Below the pieces are notes generated by a model, which did not search any database, was not told the origin of the DNA, and saw nothing but the letters and a program-made list of their open reading frames with translations. Shown here piece by piece: positions 26,285 to 35,116 of a stretch of 64,000 bases of DNA. Made by a program: the position numbers and the translations under genes. The stretch is from an uncultured Alistipes sp. (lineage in GTDB: Bacteria > Bacteroidota > Bacteroidia > Bacteroidales > Rikenellaceae), in contig UQKD01000002.1 in NCBI GenBank assembly GCA_900541585.1, forward strand, positions 124,001 through 188,000, read 5' to 3'. Every line of letters begins with the position of its first letter. The first letter of the stretch is position 1.

Positions 26285-27676
26285 TTATTTGCCCACGACG
26301 GCTTCGAGTTCTTCGGCCGTGACGGGAATTTTCCGGTCGCCGATGATACGGCTGCCCGACTCCGTCACGAGGATGTCGTCCTCGATGCGGATGCCGCCGA
26401 AATCGCGGTAGGCTTCCAGTGCGTCGTAGTCGACTATACCTTTGTAAAGCCCTTCGGCGCGGCATTTGTCGATCAGTGCGGGGATGAAGTAGAGTCCCGG
26501 TTCGTCGGTCATCACGGTCCCCGGTTCGATCCGCCATGCCGCGCGGTAGACGCAGGTTCCCGACTTGGCCGCCCGTTCGGCGATCGAACCGTAGTCGAAC
26601 GACCTCTCGCCCATCGCCTCGCAGTCGTGCACGTCCATGCCCAGCCCGTGGCCCAGCCCGTGGGGCATGAGCATCGTCATCGCGCCTGCGGCCACGGCGT
26701 CGGCGGCCGTGCCTTTCAGCAGGCCCAGCCCGACAAGTCCCTCGGCGAGGGTCATGTAGGCGGCGTTGTGCACCTCGGTATACATCATGTGGGGTTTCAC
26801 GATACGGGCCACGTGGTCGTGTGCGGCCAGCACGATGTTGTAAATGTCTTTTTGCTTTTGGGTGAAGCGTCCGCTCACGGGATAGGTGCGCGTGTGGTCC
26901 GAGCAGTAGCCTTCGACGGTCTCGCCGCCGGCGTCGCACAGCAGCAGCCGTCCCTCCTCCAGCACGCCGTCGGCGTTGAGGTTGTGAAGCGTCTCGCCGT
27001 GCTGGGACACGATCGACGGGAACGATACGCCCTGTCCCAGGGATTTTGCGACGCCCTCGATGGCTCCCGCGATCTGGCGTTCGACGATGCCCGGGCGGCA
27101 CATTCGCATGGCCGTCGTGTGCATTTCGTAGCCGATTCGGAAGGCGCGTTCCATCTCCTCGACCTCTTCGGCGCTCTTCTTCTCGCGCATCTCCGCCACG
27201 GCGAACATCAGGTCCACCGACTTGTAGTCGTGCAGCAGTGCGGGTTTGATGCCCAGCAGTGCCGACAGCTGGAGTTTCGTCTCCCCGCGGTAGGGCGGCA
27301 GGTAGTGGATCCTGCGGCCCAGAGAGATCGCCCTGCGCAGTCGTTTTTCAAGCTCCGCCATCGGGAACGTCGCCGCGACGCCCACTTCGGCGCCCATCTC
27401 GCGCAGCGTGGGCTGCGGTCCGGTCCAGATGATGTCCTCGACGGTGAAATCGTCGCCGTAGAGCGCCTCTTCGCCCGTGTCGGCGTCGATCAGGCCGGCG
27501 ACCGACGGCACGTTCAGTCCGAAGTAGTAGCGCAGCGTGGAGTCCTGCCGGAAATAGTAGGCGTTGTTGGGATAGTTGTTCGGCGAGAGGGGATTGCCCG
27601 GGAGCAGGATGATGCCGCTCCCGATCTTCGTGCGCAGCTCGTGGCGGCGCGCAGTATAGGTTTTTGCTGAAAACAT
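26285..27676 (-). CDS. pepP: Aminopeptidase P family (Xaa-Pro aminopeptidase)
   Basis: 463 residues with an N-terminal creatinase-like domain (about 1-165) and a C-terminal pita-bread metallopeptidase domain. The metal ligands can be read in order: the Asp in LLCDAGGE, the Asp in SDHTRTYPVSG, the His in HGLGHGLGMDVHD, Glu in DEPGLYF and Glu in RIEDDILV. It removes N-terminal residues before proline in the cytoplasm, usually with two Mn ions. A TATTTTTG -7 candidate lies upstream at 27694-27701. It heads the cluster with the small membrane protein and the SGNH hydrolase. Confidence 0.93.
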   Translation of the reverse strand: MFSAKTYTARRHELRTKIGSGIILLPGNPLSPNNYPNNAYYFRQDSTLRYYFGLNVPSVAGLIDADTGEEALYGDDFTVEDIIWTGPQPTLREMGAEVGVAATFPMAELEKRLRRAISLGRRIHYLPPYRGETKLQLSALLGIKPALLHDYKSVDLMFAVAEMREKKSAEEVEEMERAFRIGYEMHTTAMRMCRPGIVERQIAGAIEGVAKSLGQGVSFPSIVSQHGETLHNLNADGVLEEGRLLLCDAGGETVEGYCSDHTRTYPVSGRFTQKQKDIYNIVLAAHDHVARIVKPHMMYTEVHNAAYMTLAEGLVGLGLLKGTAADAVAAGAMTMLMPHGLGHGLGMDVHDCEAMGERSFDYGSIAERAAKSGTCVYRAAWRIEPGTVMTDEPGLYFIPALIDKCRAEGLYKGIVDYDALEAYRDFGGIRIEDDILVTESGSRIIGDRKIPVTAEELEAVVGK

Positions 27677-27777
27677 AACGTTGCTGTTTTCTACAAAAAT
27701 AGTAAAAATATGGGAGGCTTCCTATCGCGGCGGGCTATTTTTCGGAAAATCGCCCCTGCGAACGCCCCGCGGCGCGT

Positions 27778-29136
27778 CTATTTGCGGCGCGCCAGCCCTT
27801 CGGGCAGGGGCAGCGAAATGCGTGCGAGGCTGACGACGGCTCCCGTGACGGCGAATCCGCCCGCCAGCAGCAGGGCGGTGCGGGTGCTGTTTTCGGGCAC
27901 GACGTGGAACAGCAGGGCCATCAGCGCGGCGCCCGTCGTCTGTCCCACGAGGCGTGCCGTGGCCAGCATGCCGCTCGCCGAACCGCTCCGTTCGGGCGGG
28001 GCCGAGGCGATCAGGATGCTGTTGTTCGGCGACTGGAACAGCCCGAACCCTGCGCCGCAGAGCACCAGCCGCCAGATGATGTCGAAATCGGTCGGATGTT
28101 CCGGCAGGAAGGCCAGCAGGAACAGCCCCGCGGCCATCATCGCAAGGCCCGTGCCGCCCAGCAGCCCGGCGTGGACGCGCTCGACGAGCAGTCCGGCCAC
28201 CGGGGCCACGACCATGATCACCGCGGGCCAGGCCGTCAGCAGCAGCCCCGTCTCGACGTCGTTGTATCCGCAGGCCTGCTGCAGGTAGAAGGGCAGCGCC
28301 ACCATGGCGAGCATCTGCCCGAGGAACGAGCAGACCGACGTTGCGACCGACACCGAGAAGATCGGGATGCGCAGCAGGTCGAACGGCAGGATCGGGTAGG
28401 GTTCGCGCAGCTGGCCGCGGATGAAGAAGAAGCCGACGACGACGAGCGCCGCGACCCCCAGCGAGAGCACGCGCGGGTCCAGTCCGTGGGAAAAACCCTC
28501 GACCGAGGCCATCATGAGGCCGAACGTCAGGGCGTTCATTACCGCGTCGCGCCAGTCGAAGCGGTGATCGCGCACCCGCACGGGGTTCTCCGGCAGGAAC
28601 CGGCGGCTGAGCGCCAGGGCGGCCAGCCCTATCGGGACGTTCACGGCGAACAGCCACGGCCAGTCGGCCACGGAGAGAATTCCCGCCGCCAGCGTCGGCC
28701 CGGCCACCGACGAGGTGGCGACCACCGTGGCGTTGATGCCCATGCCGCGCCCCAGCCGGGCCTTGGGGTAGATGAAGCGGATCAGCGTGGTGTTGACCGA
28801 GGTGATGGCCGCGGCTCCGAACCCCTGCATGACGCGCGCCGGCACGAGGGTCTGGAGCGATCCGGAGAGCGAACATCCCACCGATGCCACCGTGAAGAGC
28901 ATCAGCCCGCCGATATAGACCTTGCGGTAACCCACCACGTCGCCCAGCGCCGAGAGGGAGAGCAGCGAGACCATGATGGCCAGCTGGTAGGCGTTGACGA
29001 TCCAGATCGAATCGGCCGCCGAGATGCCCAGCTGCTGCCCGATGGTGGGCAGTGCGACGTTGGCGATGGTCCCGTCGATCACCGAGAGCGATACGCCGAA
29101 CGCCACGGCCAGGATGGCCCCGAGCCGCCGGGGCAT
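27778..29136 (-). CDS. MFS drug-resistance type exporter (DHA2-like, 14 helices)
   Basis: About 452 residues from the chosen ATG. It has hydrophobic helices through the whole length and DHA2/EmrB-like motifs: FGVSLSVIDGTIANVALPTI at the N-terminus, GDVVGYRKVYIGG after helix 2, and a motif C-like ATSSVAGPTLAAGIL in helix 5. The family exports drugs or small toxic compounds with protons. ATGs at 29184 and further upstream are open, but a strong promoter (29193-29227) would leave almost no leader for 29184, so I prefer 29136; the choice is not certain. The gene is monocistronic. Confidence 0.85.
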   Translation of the reverse strand: MPRRLGAILAVAFGVSLSVIDGTIANVALPTIGQQLGISAADSIWIVNAYQLAIMVSLLSLSALGDVVGYRKVYIGGLMLFTVASVGCSLSGSLQTLVPARVMQGFGAAAITSVNTTLIRFIYPKARLGRGMGINATVVATSSVAGPTLAAGILSVADWPWLFAVNVPIGLAALALSRRFLPENPVRVRDHRFDWRDAVMNALTFGLMMASVEGFSHGLDPRVLSLGVAALVVVGFFFIRGQLREPYPILPFDLLRIPIFSVSVATSVCSFLGQMLAMVALPFYLQQACGYNDVETGLLLTAWPAVIMVVAPVAGLLVERVHAGLLGGTGLAMMAAGLFLLAFLPEHPTDFDIIWRLVLCGAGFGLFQSPNNSILIASAPPERSGSASGMLATARLVGQTTGAALMALLFHVVPENSTRTALLLAGGFAVTGAVVSLARISLPLPEGLARRK

Positions 29137-29192
29137 GGGCAGTCCGTCCGCCGGGGACAGGGGTATGCGGGGTACGGCGTGCATTGCGACTG

Positions 29193-29227
29193 CAAAAGTA
29201 CGGATTTTTTCGGGCTTTTCCGGCAAA
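29193..29227 (-). promoter_or_regulatory. Promoter of the MFS exporter gene
   Basis: TTTG (29224-29227) and TACTTTTG (29193-29200) on the minus strand, 23 nt apart. This predicts transcription starting near 29188. Confidence 0.65.
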
Positions 29228-29241
29228 AGGTCCGAAAACGC

Positions 29242-29266
29242 GAAGGCCCGGAATTTCCGGGCCTTC
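29242..29266 (-). terminator. Terminator of the S9 peptidase operon
   Basis: 11-bp stem GAAGGCCCGGA / TCCGGGCCTTC with loop ATT, about 65 nt beyond the S9 peptidase stop. It is followed on the minus strand by CGCGTTTTCGG, a weak T-tract. Confidence 0.75.
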
Positions 29267-29329
29267 GTCACACAACTATGATGGGCTTTCCGGTGCGGCG
29301 GCCGGTAAGAGGACCGCCTTCCGGGTCCG

Positions 29330-31261
29330 TTACCGGCGGCAGCTCTCCGGGACGATGTCGCCCTCGGGCCGGATGCCCTTGAGGTACTTGCCGAAGAACT
29401 TCTCCATCGCGCGGTAGAAGTCGAAACGGTTCTCTTCGTTGTGGAATCCGTGGCCCTCGTTGTCCTTGACCATGTAGTCCACCTCCACGCCGCGGGCGCG
29501 CAGCGCCTCGACCATCTGGTTGCTCTCGGCGATGTTCACGCGGGGGTCGTTGGCTCCCTGTACGACCAGCAGCGGGGTTTTGATCCGCCCGGCGTTGAGC
29601 GCCGGGGAGTTTTCGCGCAGCATCTCCTGCTGCGTTTCGGGGTTGCCGACCATTTCGTACATCTGGTCGAGCAGCGGCTTCCAGTAGGGAGGAATGGTGT
29701 TCATGAACGAGAAGAGGTTCGAGACACCCACGTAATCCACGGCGCAGGCGTAGAGGTCGGGATCTTTCACGATGCCCTGCAACGTGGCGTAACCGCCGTA
29801 CGAGCCGCCGTAGATGGCGATCCGGGCGGGATCGGCGATGCCTTTTCCGATCAGCCAGTCGACGCCGTCGGTGATGTCGTCCTGCATCTCCTGCCCCCAT
29901 TTGCCGAAGGCGATCTCCATGAAGCGGCGTCCGAAGCCCGTCGAGCCGCGGAAGTTCATCTGCAATACGGCGTAACCGCGGTTGGCCAGGAACTGCGCCT
30001 CGGGGTTGAAGCCCCACGAGTCGCGCGCCCACGGACCTCCGTGGGGGTTCACCACCACGGGCAGGTTTTTGGCGTTGCGCAGGGTCTTGCCCACGGGCAG
30101 CGTGAGGTAACCCTCGATGCGTTCGCCGTCGCGCGAGGTGTACTCGATGGGGAGCATTTCGGCCATCTCCTCCTGTTTGATCCACGGGCGGAGTTCGGCC
30201 AGTTTGGTCATCGTGTCGGCCTCGGCGTCGTAGAGATAGTAGGCGCCCGCCGTGCGGTCGCTGCCGGCGTAGACGATGTATTTGTCCTCGGCCTTGTCCG
30301 AACCGGCGATGCCCAGTTCGTAACCGCGCAGGTGGCGTTCCATGCGGCCGAACAGCTCGCCGGCCTCGCGGTCGAAGAAGTGGCGCGTCGTTCCCTTGTG
30401 GCCTTCGTACGATACGCCGAGCAGTTTTTTCTTCTTTTCGCTGTACCAGACGCCCTCCAGATCGTAGGTGTCGTTCGTGTAGAGCACCTCTTTCTCCTCG
30501 CACGTCGCGGGGTCCATCAGCACGAGGGCATCCTTGTCGCGTCCGAGGTTGGTGATGGCGTACACCATCCTGTTGTCGGGGGTGAACGTCGCGAAGTTGA
30601 CCCCCTCCTTGAAGTTGGTCGTCAGCACGGGGCGGAACTCGTCGGCCTCGGTCTCGCGGTAGCGGATCTGGGTGTTCACGCCGTCGACGATGGCGTAGGC
30701 TACGCGCAGACGGCCGTCGTGGTCGGTCTGCCAGCCTTGCACGTCGCCGGGGTTTTCGCAAAGCAGGGTTTTCTCCCCTGTGTTGAGGTTCAGGCGGTAG
30801 GGATCGAATATCTGCGGGTTGCGCTCGTTCGTCCCGATGATCATCAGCGAGTCGATCTCCTCCAGCGGGTCGATGATCGTGGTCCGCACGCCCGGGAGGG
30901 CGGTGTAAGCCTTCGGATCCGTGCCGTCGATGTCGACGCCGTAGAGCTGGAAATTCTCGTCGCCGCCCGTGTCCTTGAGGTAGAGGATGCGGCCGTCGTT
31001 GGCCCAGAAGTACCCGGCCAGGTCGCGTTCGGTCTCCGAGGTGATTCGCACGGCCTCGTCCGAGCCGACCTGCTGTACGAAGATGTTGCGGCGGCTCTCC
31101 CAGGGGGCCATGTAGGAGAAGTACCTGCCGTCGGGCGAAATCTGGTAGCCCGACTTTTCCGAGTTGCGGAAGAAGGTCTCCATCGGCAGCTCGGGAGCAG
31201 CCTTCGGAGCGCAGGCGACGGCCGTGGCGGCCATTGCGGCGATAATCAGGAGTTTTTTCAT
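29330..31261 (-). CDS. S9 family prolyl-oligopeptidase-like peptidase, lipoprotein
   Basis: 643 residues from the ATG at 31261, which opens a lipoprotein signal (MKKLLIIAAMAATAVAC). Residues about 40-370 form a seven-blade-like propeller (repeats such as SPDGRYFSYM and TPDNRMVYAITNLG). The alpha/beta hydrolase domain (about 390-643) carries the nucleophile in YGGSYGGYA, Asp in QGANDPRVN and His in NEGHGFHNE. S9 enzymes cleave short peptides, often after Pro or dipeptide-wise; this one acts in the periplasm or at the membrane. It lies 5 nt after a small membrane protein gene and shares its promoter. Confidence 0.92.
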   Translation of the reverse strand: MKKLLIIAAMAATAVACAPKAAPELPMETFFRNSEKSGYQISPDGRYFSYMAPWESRRNIFVQQVGSDEAVRITSETERDLAGYFWANDGRILYLKDTGGDENFQLYGVDIDGTDPKAYTALPGVRTTIIDPLEEIDSLMIIGTNERNPQIFDPYRLNLNTGEKTLLCENPGDVQGWQTDHDGRLRVAYAIVDGVNTQIRYRETEADEFRPVLTTNFKEGVNFATFTPDNRMVYAITNLGRDKDALVLMDPATCEEKEVLYTNDTYDLEGVWYSEKKKKLLGVSYEGHKGTTRHFFDREAGELFGRMERHLRGYELGIAGSDKAEDKYIVYAGSDRTAGAYYLYDAEADTMTKLAELRPWIKQEEMAEMLPIEYTSRDGERIEGYLTLPVGKTLRNAKNLPVVVNPHGGPWARDSWGFNPEAQFLANRGYAVLQMNFRGSTGFGRRFMEIAFGKWGQEMQDDITDGVDWLIGKGIADPARIAIYGGSYGGYATLQGIVKDPDLYACAVDYVGVSNLFSFMNTIPPYWKPLLDQMYEMVGNPETQQEMLRENSPALNAGRIKTPLLVVQGANDPRVNIAESNQMVEALRARGVEVDYMVKDNEGHGFHNEENRFDFYRAMEKFFGKYLKGIRPEGDIVPESCRR

Positions 31262-31266
31262 GGGTT

Positions 31267-31461
31267 TTATTTGTTTGAGTTCTCTTCTTGTTTGTCGGTT
31301 TTGCGCCAGATGTTCGTCAGGCAGAGTACCAGCACGATGACGATCGGCAGATCGAACCCGTGCGGCGACTGGGGGAACATCAGATGTGTGGCGACCTTCA
31401 CGGCGAAAGCCGCGACGACGAGGAAAATGGTCAGGATGCGGATGACTTTTTCGATTTCCAT
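31267..31461 (-). CDS. Small two-helix membrane protein
   Basis: 64 residues from the ATG at 31461. The longer frame upstream is excluded because the promoter lies within it at 31489-31519. It has two hydrophobic helices (about 6-26 and 36-51) and a charged tail (WRKTDKQEENSNK). No family recognised. It is the first gene of the operon with the S9 peptidase, separated by 5 nt. Confidence 0.65.
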   Translation of the reverse strand: MEIEKVIRILTIFLVVAAFAVKVATHLMFPQSPHGFDLPIVIVLVLCLTNIWRKTDKQEENSNK

Positions 31462-31488
31462 GGGATGTCTTTTCTGTTTTCGACACCG

Positions 31489-31519
31489 CAAACATACGAA
31501 ACAAATTTTGAAAAACAAA
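31489..31519 (-). promoter_or_regulatory. Promoter of the small membrane protein - S9 peptidase operon
   Basis: TTTG (31516-31519) and TATGTTTG (31489-31496) on the minus strand, 19 nt apart. The leader is about 25 nt. Confidence 0.78.
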
Positions 31520-31582
31520 TAATTTTTATTGAAATTCGATAAATAATTTTCGATAGTTGGTCGTATTCGGTTTCCGGGCACG

Positions 31583-31612
31583 AAAAAAGGCGCACCCTTC
31601 GGATGCGCCTTC
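31583..31612 (-). terminator. Terminator of the U32/polyprenyl synthase/acyltransferase-like cluster
   Basis: Hairpin AAGGCGCATCC / GGGTGCGCCTT on the minus strand followed by TTTTTTCG. It lies about 20 nt beyond the stop of the acyltransferase-like gene. Confidence 0.88.
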
Positions 31613-31629
31613 CCGTCGTTGGGGGACGG

Positions 31630-32760
31630 TCAGATTTTGAGGTATATCTTTTTCCGGTCGAGGAACCACAGCAGCAGCCAGCAGACGGTGACGTATCCCG
31701 CCGAGAGGACCACGGCGGCTGCCTCGGACGAGAGTTTCGAAGCCAGCCCGCCGAAGAAGAATTCCGAGGTGTAGCTCACGCGGACGATCCGCTGGACCAT
31801 GTAAATCGTGATCGAATTGACGCCGATGACCTTGAAGAAATAGCTCCACCGCCGCCACTGCCGCACATCTATTATATAATAGAACAGAGCGAACATGCCC
31901 AGCGAGTAGGCTCCCGCGGCGAACACGAAGGCCGGTGTCCAGAGTTTTTTGTTGATCGGCTGCAACGGGTCGAGGCAGAGCGCCAGCACCAGCAGCACGA
32001 CCGCCCCGGCGGCCATCCAGAGCGCCTTGCGGCTGCCGGAGGTCCGCTCTTCGGAGCGGCGGACGAACTCGCCCGTGAACATGCCCAGCATGGCCGTCAC
32101 GATGGCCGGGAGGGTGCTCAACAGCCCTTCGGGGTCGAATCCCCTGCCTCCCAGCAGGTGTGTGGGCATCACCATCCGGTCGACGTAGCCCACGATGTTG
32201 CCTTCGAGGGTCAGCGGTCCGGCCCCTCCGGCGTCGGGCGCGGCTGCGAATTGCAGCAGCAGTCCGTAGCCGAGCAGGATCGCGGCGGCGATGACGGCAC
32301 GCGAGCGCACGTTGAAGTTGACGAACAGCAGCGCCGCGAACATCCACGCCAGGCCGATCCGGCCCAGTACGCTCGGCAGGCGCAGCGTGGCGAAGTCGAG
32401 TTTGAACAGGCCGCTGTAAACGAATCCCAGCACCACGAGCGTCAGGCCGCGGCGGATGACTTTCAGGTAGATGCTCCGCTCGCTCATCCCTTTTTCGCGC
32501 TGTTTGGCGAGGGAGAAGGGGAACGAGATGCCCGCGATAAAGAGGAACAGCGGGAAGATGGTGTCGTGGTGGAAGAATCCGTTCCAGTCGGCGTGACCCA
32601 TCTGGGCGGCCGTCCAGTCCGAAAACTCCCCGGGCCAGAGCTTGCACAAGGCCGCTACCAGCCCTGCGAATCCCATGATGAAGAGCATGTCGAAGCCCCG
32701 GAGGGCGTCGAGCGAGAGGAGCCGCTGCGAAGCGGCCGGTTTGGTCGGTTGAGGTTTCAT
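31630..32760 (-). CDS. DUF5009 / heparan-alpha-glucosaminide N-acetyltransferase-like membrane protein
   Basis: 376 residues with about ten hydrophobic helices. The N-terminal RLLSLDALRGFDML and HHDTIFPLFLFIAGISFPFS motifs are those of the DUF1624/DUF5009 membrane acyltransferases, with an Asp-Arg pair in helix 1 and the His-Asp motif. Related eukaryotic enzymes transfer acetyl from cytosolic acetyl-CoA to a sugar amine across the membrane; the bacterial substrate is not known. The gene lies 12 nt after the U32 gene and is the last of the cluster. Confidence 0.85.
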   Translation of the reverse strand: MKPQPTKPAASQRLLSLDALRGFDMLFIMGFAGLVAALCKLWPGEFSDWTAAQMGHADWNGFFHHDTIFPLFLFIAGISFPFSLAKQREKGMSERSIYLKVIRRGLTLVVLGFVYSGLFKLDFATLRLPSVLGRIGLAWMFAALLFVNFNVRSRAVIAAAILLGYGLLLQFAAAPDAGGAGPLTLEGNIVGYVDRMVMPTHLLGGRGFDPEGLLSTLPAIVTAMLGMFTGEFVRRSEERTSGSRKALWMAAGAVVLLVLALCLDPLQPINKKLWTPAFVFAAGAYSLGMFALFYYIIDVRQWRRWSYFFKVIGVNSITIYMVQRIVRVSYTSEFFFGGLASKLSSEAAAVVLSAGYVTVCWLLLWFLDRKKIYLKI

Positions 32761-32772
32761 CGATATCGGGTT

Positions 32773-34026
32773 TCAGGTTGTTTCGGCGGGGACGAATTTG
32801 TAGAGCTGGTCGCCGCGGCGGACGACGCCGGGCGTGCGGATGGCGCAGAGTTCCCCCTGGGCGACCGATTCTGCCGGCTGTCCGTCGGGTCCGTGCAGTT
32901 CGGTGAGCGTCTGTTCGGCGACGCCCGTGGTTGCGCCGAGGAAGAAGATCGGTTCCCCGACGGCGAGCGGCGCCGCTTCGACCGATACTTCAGCTACCGA
33001 GAGTTTCTTGTAAAAATTCACCACTTTACCCACATACACTTTGCGTTGGGTGGCCGACGATCCGTAGGCGGGGCTGTGCTCCACGACGGGACGTCCGGCG
33101 TAGTAGCCTTCCCAGAAACCGCGGTTGAAAACCGTGCGGAGCCGCTCTTTCAGCTCCGCAGTTAAAGCGGGGGTGTAGGTTCCGGACTCCATCGCCTTGA
33201 GCGCCTGGTCGTAACACTCCACCACGCGCTTGACGTACTCCGCGCCGCGGGCGCGTCCCTCGATCTTCAGCACCCGGACTCCCGCGGCGATCATTTTGTC
33301 GAGGAAGTCGATGGTGCAGAGGTCCTTGGGCGAGAGGACGTAGCGGCCGTCGATGTCCAGCTGCGCGCCCGTCTCCTTGTCCGTGACGGTGTATTTGCGG
33401 CGGCACAGCTGGCGGCAGGCGCCGCGGTTGGCCGAGCAGTTGGTTTCGTAGAGCGAAAGGTAGCATTTGCCCGAGACGGACATGCACAGCGCGCCGTGGG
33501 CGAACATTTCGATTTCGACCAGTTCGCCCCGCGGGCCGCGGATGTCGTCCTCGACGATCCGGCGGCGGATCGCCGCCACCTGCTCCAGCGACAGTTCGCG
33601 CGCCAGCACCACCGTGTCGGCCCACTGCGCGTAGAAGCGCACGGCCTCGGAGTTCGAGATGTTGCTCTGGGTCGAGATGTGCACCTCCTGCCCGATCCGG
33701 CGGGCGTAGAGGATCGCCGCCATGTCCGAAGCGATCACGGCGTCGACGCCCTCCTTCTTGGCGCGGTCGATCACGGCGTGCACGTCGGCGATCTCGTCCT
33801 CGTAGACGATCGTGTTGACCGTCAGGTAGGTCCTCACCCCGGCCTTGCGGGCCGCGGCGACGATCCGTCCCAGGTCGTCGAGCGTGAAGTTGGCCGCCGA
33901 CGCCGAGCGCATGTTGAGTCTCCCGACACCGAAATAGACGGCGTCGGCTCCGGCCCCGATGGCGGCCGCCAGCGATTCGTAGCTCCCGACAGGAGCCATT
34001 ATTTCAATGTCGGAGCGTTTCATCAT
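32773..34026 (-). CDS. U32 family protein (TrhP-like tRNA hydroxylation / 'collagenase-like' peptidase)
   Basis: 417 residues. N-terminal TIM-barrel part begins IEIMAPVGSYESLAAAIGAG, typical of U32. The signature EMFAHGALCMSVSGKCYLS near residue 175 and the following NRGACRQLCRRKY supply four Cys likely to hold an iron-sulfur cluster. U32 proteins were first called collagenases, but the YegQ/TrhP group takes part in 5-hydroxyuridine formation in tRNA; this sequence fits that group better. The start codon abuts the polyprenyl synthase stop (TGA then ATGATG), so translation is coupled. Met1 or Met2 could be used. Confidence 0.88.
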   Translation of the reverse strand: MMKRSDIEIMAPVGSYESLAAAIGAGADAVYFGVGRLNMRSASAANFTLDDLGRIVAAARKAGVRTYLTVNTIVYEDEIADVHAVIDRAKKEGVDAVIASDMAAILYARRIGQEVHISTQSNISNSEAVRFYAQWADTVVLARELSLEQVAAIRRRIVEDDIRGPRGELVEIEMFAHGALCMSVSGKCYLSLYETNCSANRGACRQLCRRKYTVTDKETGAQLDIDGRYVLSPKDLCTIDFLDKMIAAGVRVLKIEGRARGAEYVKRVVECYDQALKAMESGTYTPALTAELKERLRTVFNRGFWEGYYAGRPVVEHSPAYGSSATQRKVYVGKVVNFYKKLSVAEVSVEAAPLAVGEPIFFLGATTGVAEQTLTELHGPDGQPAESVAQGELCAIRTPGVVRRGDQLYKFVPAETT

Positions 34027-34998
34027 TCATTTTTTCCGGTCCATCAGGCTCATGGCGTAGTCGCGCATGCGCTTCGTCCGCGAAGGCTCCACCGAAAGGG
34101 TGTCGAGGATCGACAGCGCACGTTCGAAACGCAGCTGGATCTGCTGCTCGGTCAGGCGCGGCACGTCCAGCCGGTCGTAGATCGACTTCACCTTGCCGAT
34201 CTTCTCGGCGTCGGAGAGCGCCGGGTCGCGGTAGGCCGTGCGCAACATCTCGCGCGTCGCCTCGTCCGCACGGCTCATCGCCGTGATCATCAGGTAGGTC
34301 TTCTTGCCTTCGAGGATGTCGCCCCCGATGGCTTTGCCCAGCCGCTGGTCGCCGTAGCTGTCCAGCAGGTCGTCCTGCAGCTGGAACGCCAGACCCAGTT
34401 CGACGGCGAAGCGCCGCAGGCGGCGGCAGTCCTCGTCCGAAGCGCCGCCCAGCATCGCGCCGATCACGACCGCGCCGGCCAGCAGCACCGAGGTCTTCAG
34501 CTCGATCATGTGCATGTATTCGACCACCGAGACTTTGGGTTTGTGTTCGAAATCCATGTCGTACTGCTGCCCTTCGCACACTTCGAGCGCCATGGTGTTG
34601 AAGGTCGAGAGCACCTGCGGCAGCAGGCTGGCCGGGACGGTGCTCAACAGGCGGTAGGCGTAGATCATCATGGCGTCGCCCGAGAGGATGGCCACGTTCT
34701 GCCCCCACTTGGCATAGACCGAGGGTTTGCCCCGGCGCACGGCGGCGTTGTCCATGATGTCGTCGTGCAGCAGCGTGAAGTTGTGGAACACCTCGACGGC
34801 AGCAGCCGCGGGCAGCGCCTGCTGCACGTCGTCGGAGAAGATGCCGCAGGCGAGCGTCAGCAGCATGGGACGGAGGCGTTTGCCGCCTCCGGAGAGCGAA
34901 TAGCCGATCGGGGCGTAGAGGAGTTCCGGCTCGGCCGGAAATTCGGCCTGGGCAAGGTAATTTTCGATGGCGGAGAGCATCTGCTCGTTGGTCTGCAT
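34027..34998 (-). CDS. Polyprenyl (isoprenyl) diphosphate synthase
   Basis: 323 residues, all helical. The two Asp-rich motifs are present: LLHDDIMDNA near residue 82 and LQDDLLDSYGD near 205, which bind Mg and the allylic and isopentenyl substrates. GGGKRLRP near residue 37 is the conserved substrate-binding Lys/Arg motif. It builds C15-C40 isoprenoid chains for quinones or undecaprenyl carriers; the chain length is not clear. The start at 34998 (MQTNEQMLSAIE) fits the family. A TATTTTTG -7 candidate is at 35034-35041. It is transcribed divergently from the ROK kinase. Confidence 0.93.
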   Translation of the reverse strand: MQTNEQMLSAIENYLAQAEFPAEPELLYAPIGYSLSGGGKRLRPMLLTLACGIFSDDVQQALPAAAAVEVFHNFTLLHDDIMDNAAVRRGKPSVYAKWGQNVAILSGDAMMIYAYRLLSTVPASLLPQVLSTFNTMALEVCEGQQYDMDFEHKPKVSVVEYMHMIELKTSVLLAGAVVIGAMLGGASDEDCRRLRRFAVELGLAFQLQDDLLDSYGDQRLGKAIGGDILEGKKTYLMITAMSRADEATREMLRTAYRDPALSDAEKIGKVKSIYDRLDVPRLTEQQIQLRFERALSILDTLSVEPSRTKRMRDYAMSLMDRKK

Positions 34999-35050
34999 AG
35001 TCTTGAATGGTACTTTTGGATCGGAAACTGTCCCAAAAATAGGAAAAAAC

Positions 35051-35081
35051 TTTGGAGTAGCCGAATTTTCGATTAACTTTG
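35051..35081 (+). promoter_or_regulatory. Promoter of the ROK kinase gene
   Basis: TTTG (35051-35054) and TAACTTTG (35074-35081), 19 nt apart, a full consensus match. The leader is about 30 nt. Confidence 0.82.
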
Positions 35082-35116
35082 ACAGGATAAAACTAACTTT
35101 TAACCTGAAGCACGAT

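Noticed and set aside
25332..27101. Single long frame joining the PepP region and the SGNH hydrolase
   Set aside because: The first two thirds are a shadow of pepP in another frame; the hydrolase has its own signal peptide at 26012.
34967..35116. N-terminal extension of the ROK kinase
   Set aside because: It overlaps the promoter and the divergent synthase start; the conserved protein begins at 35117.
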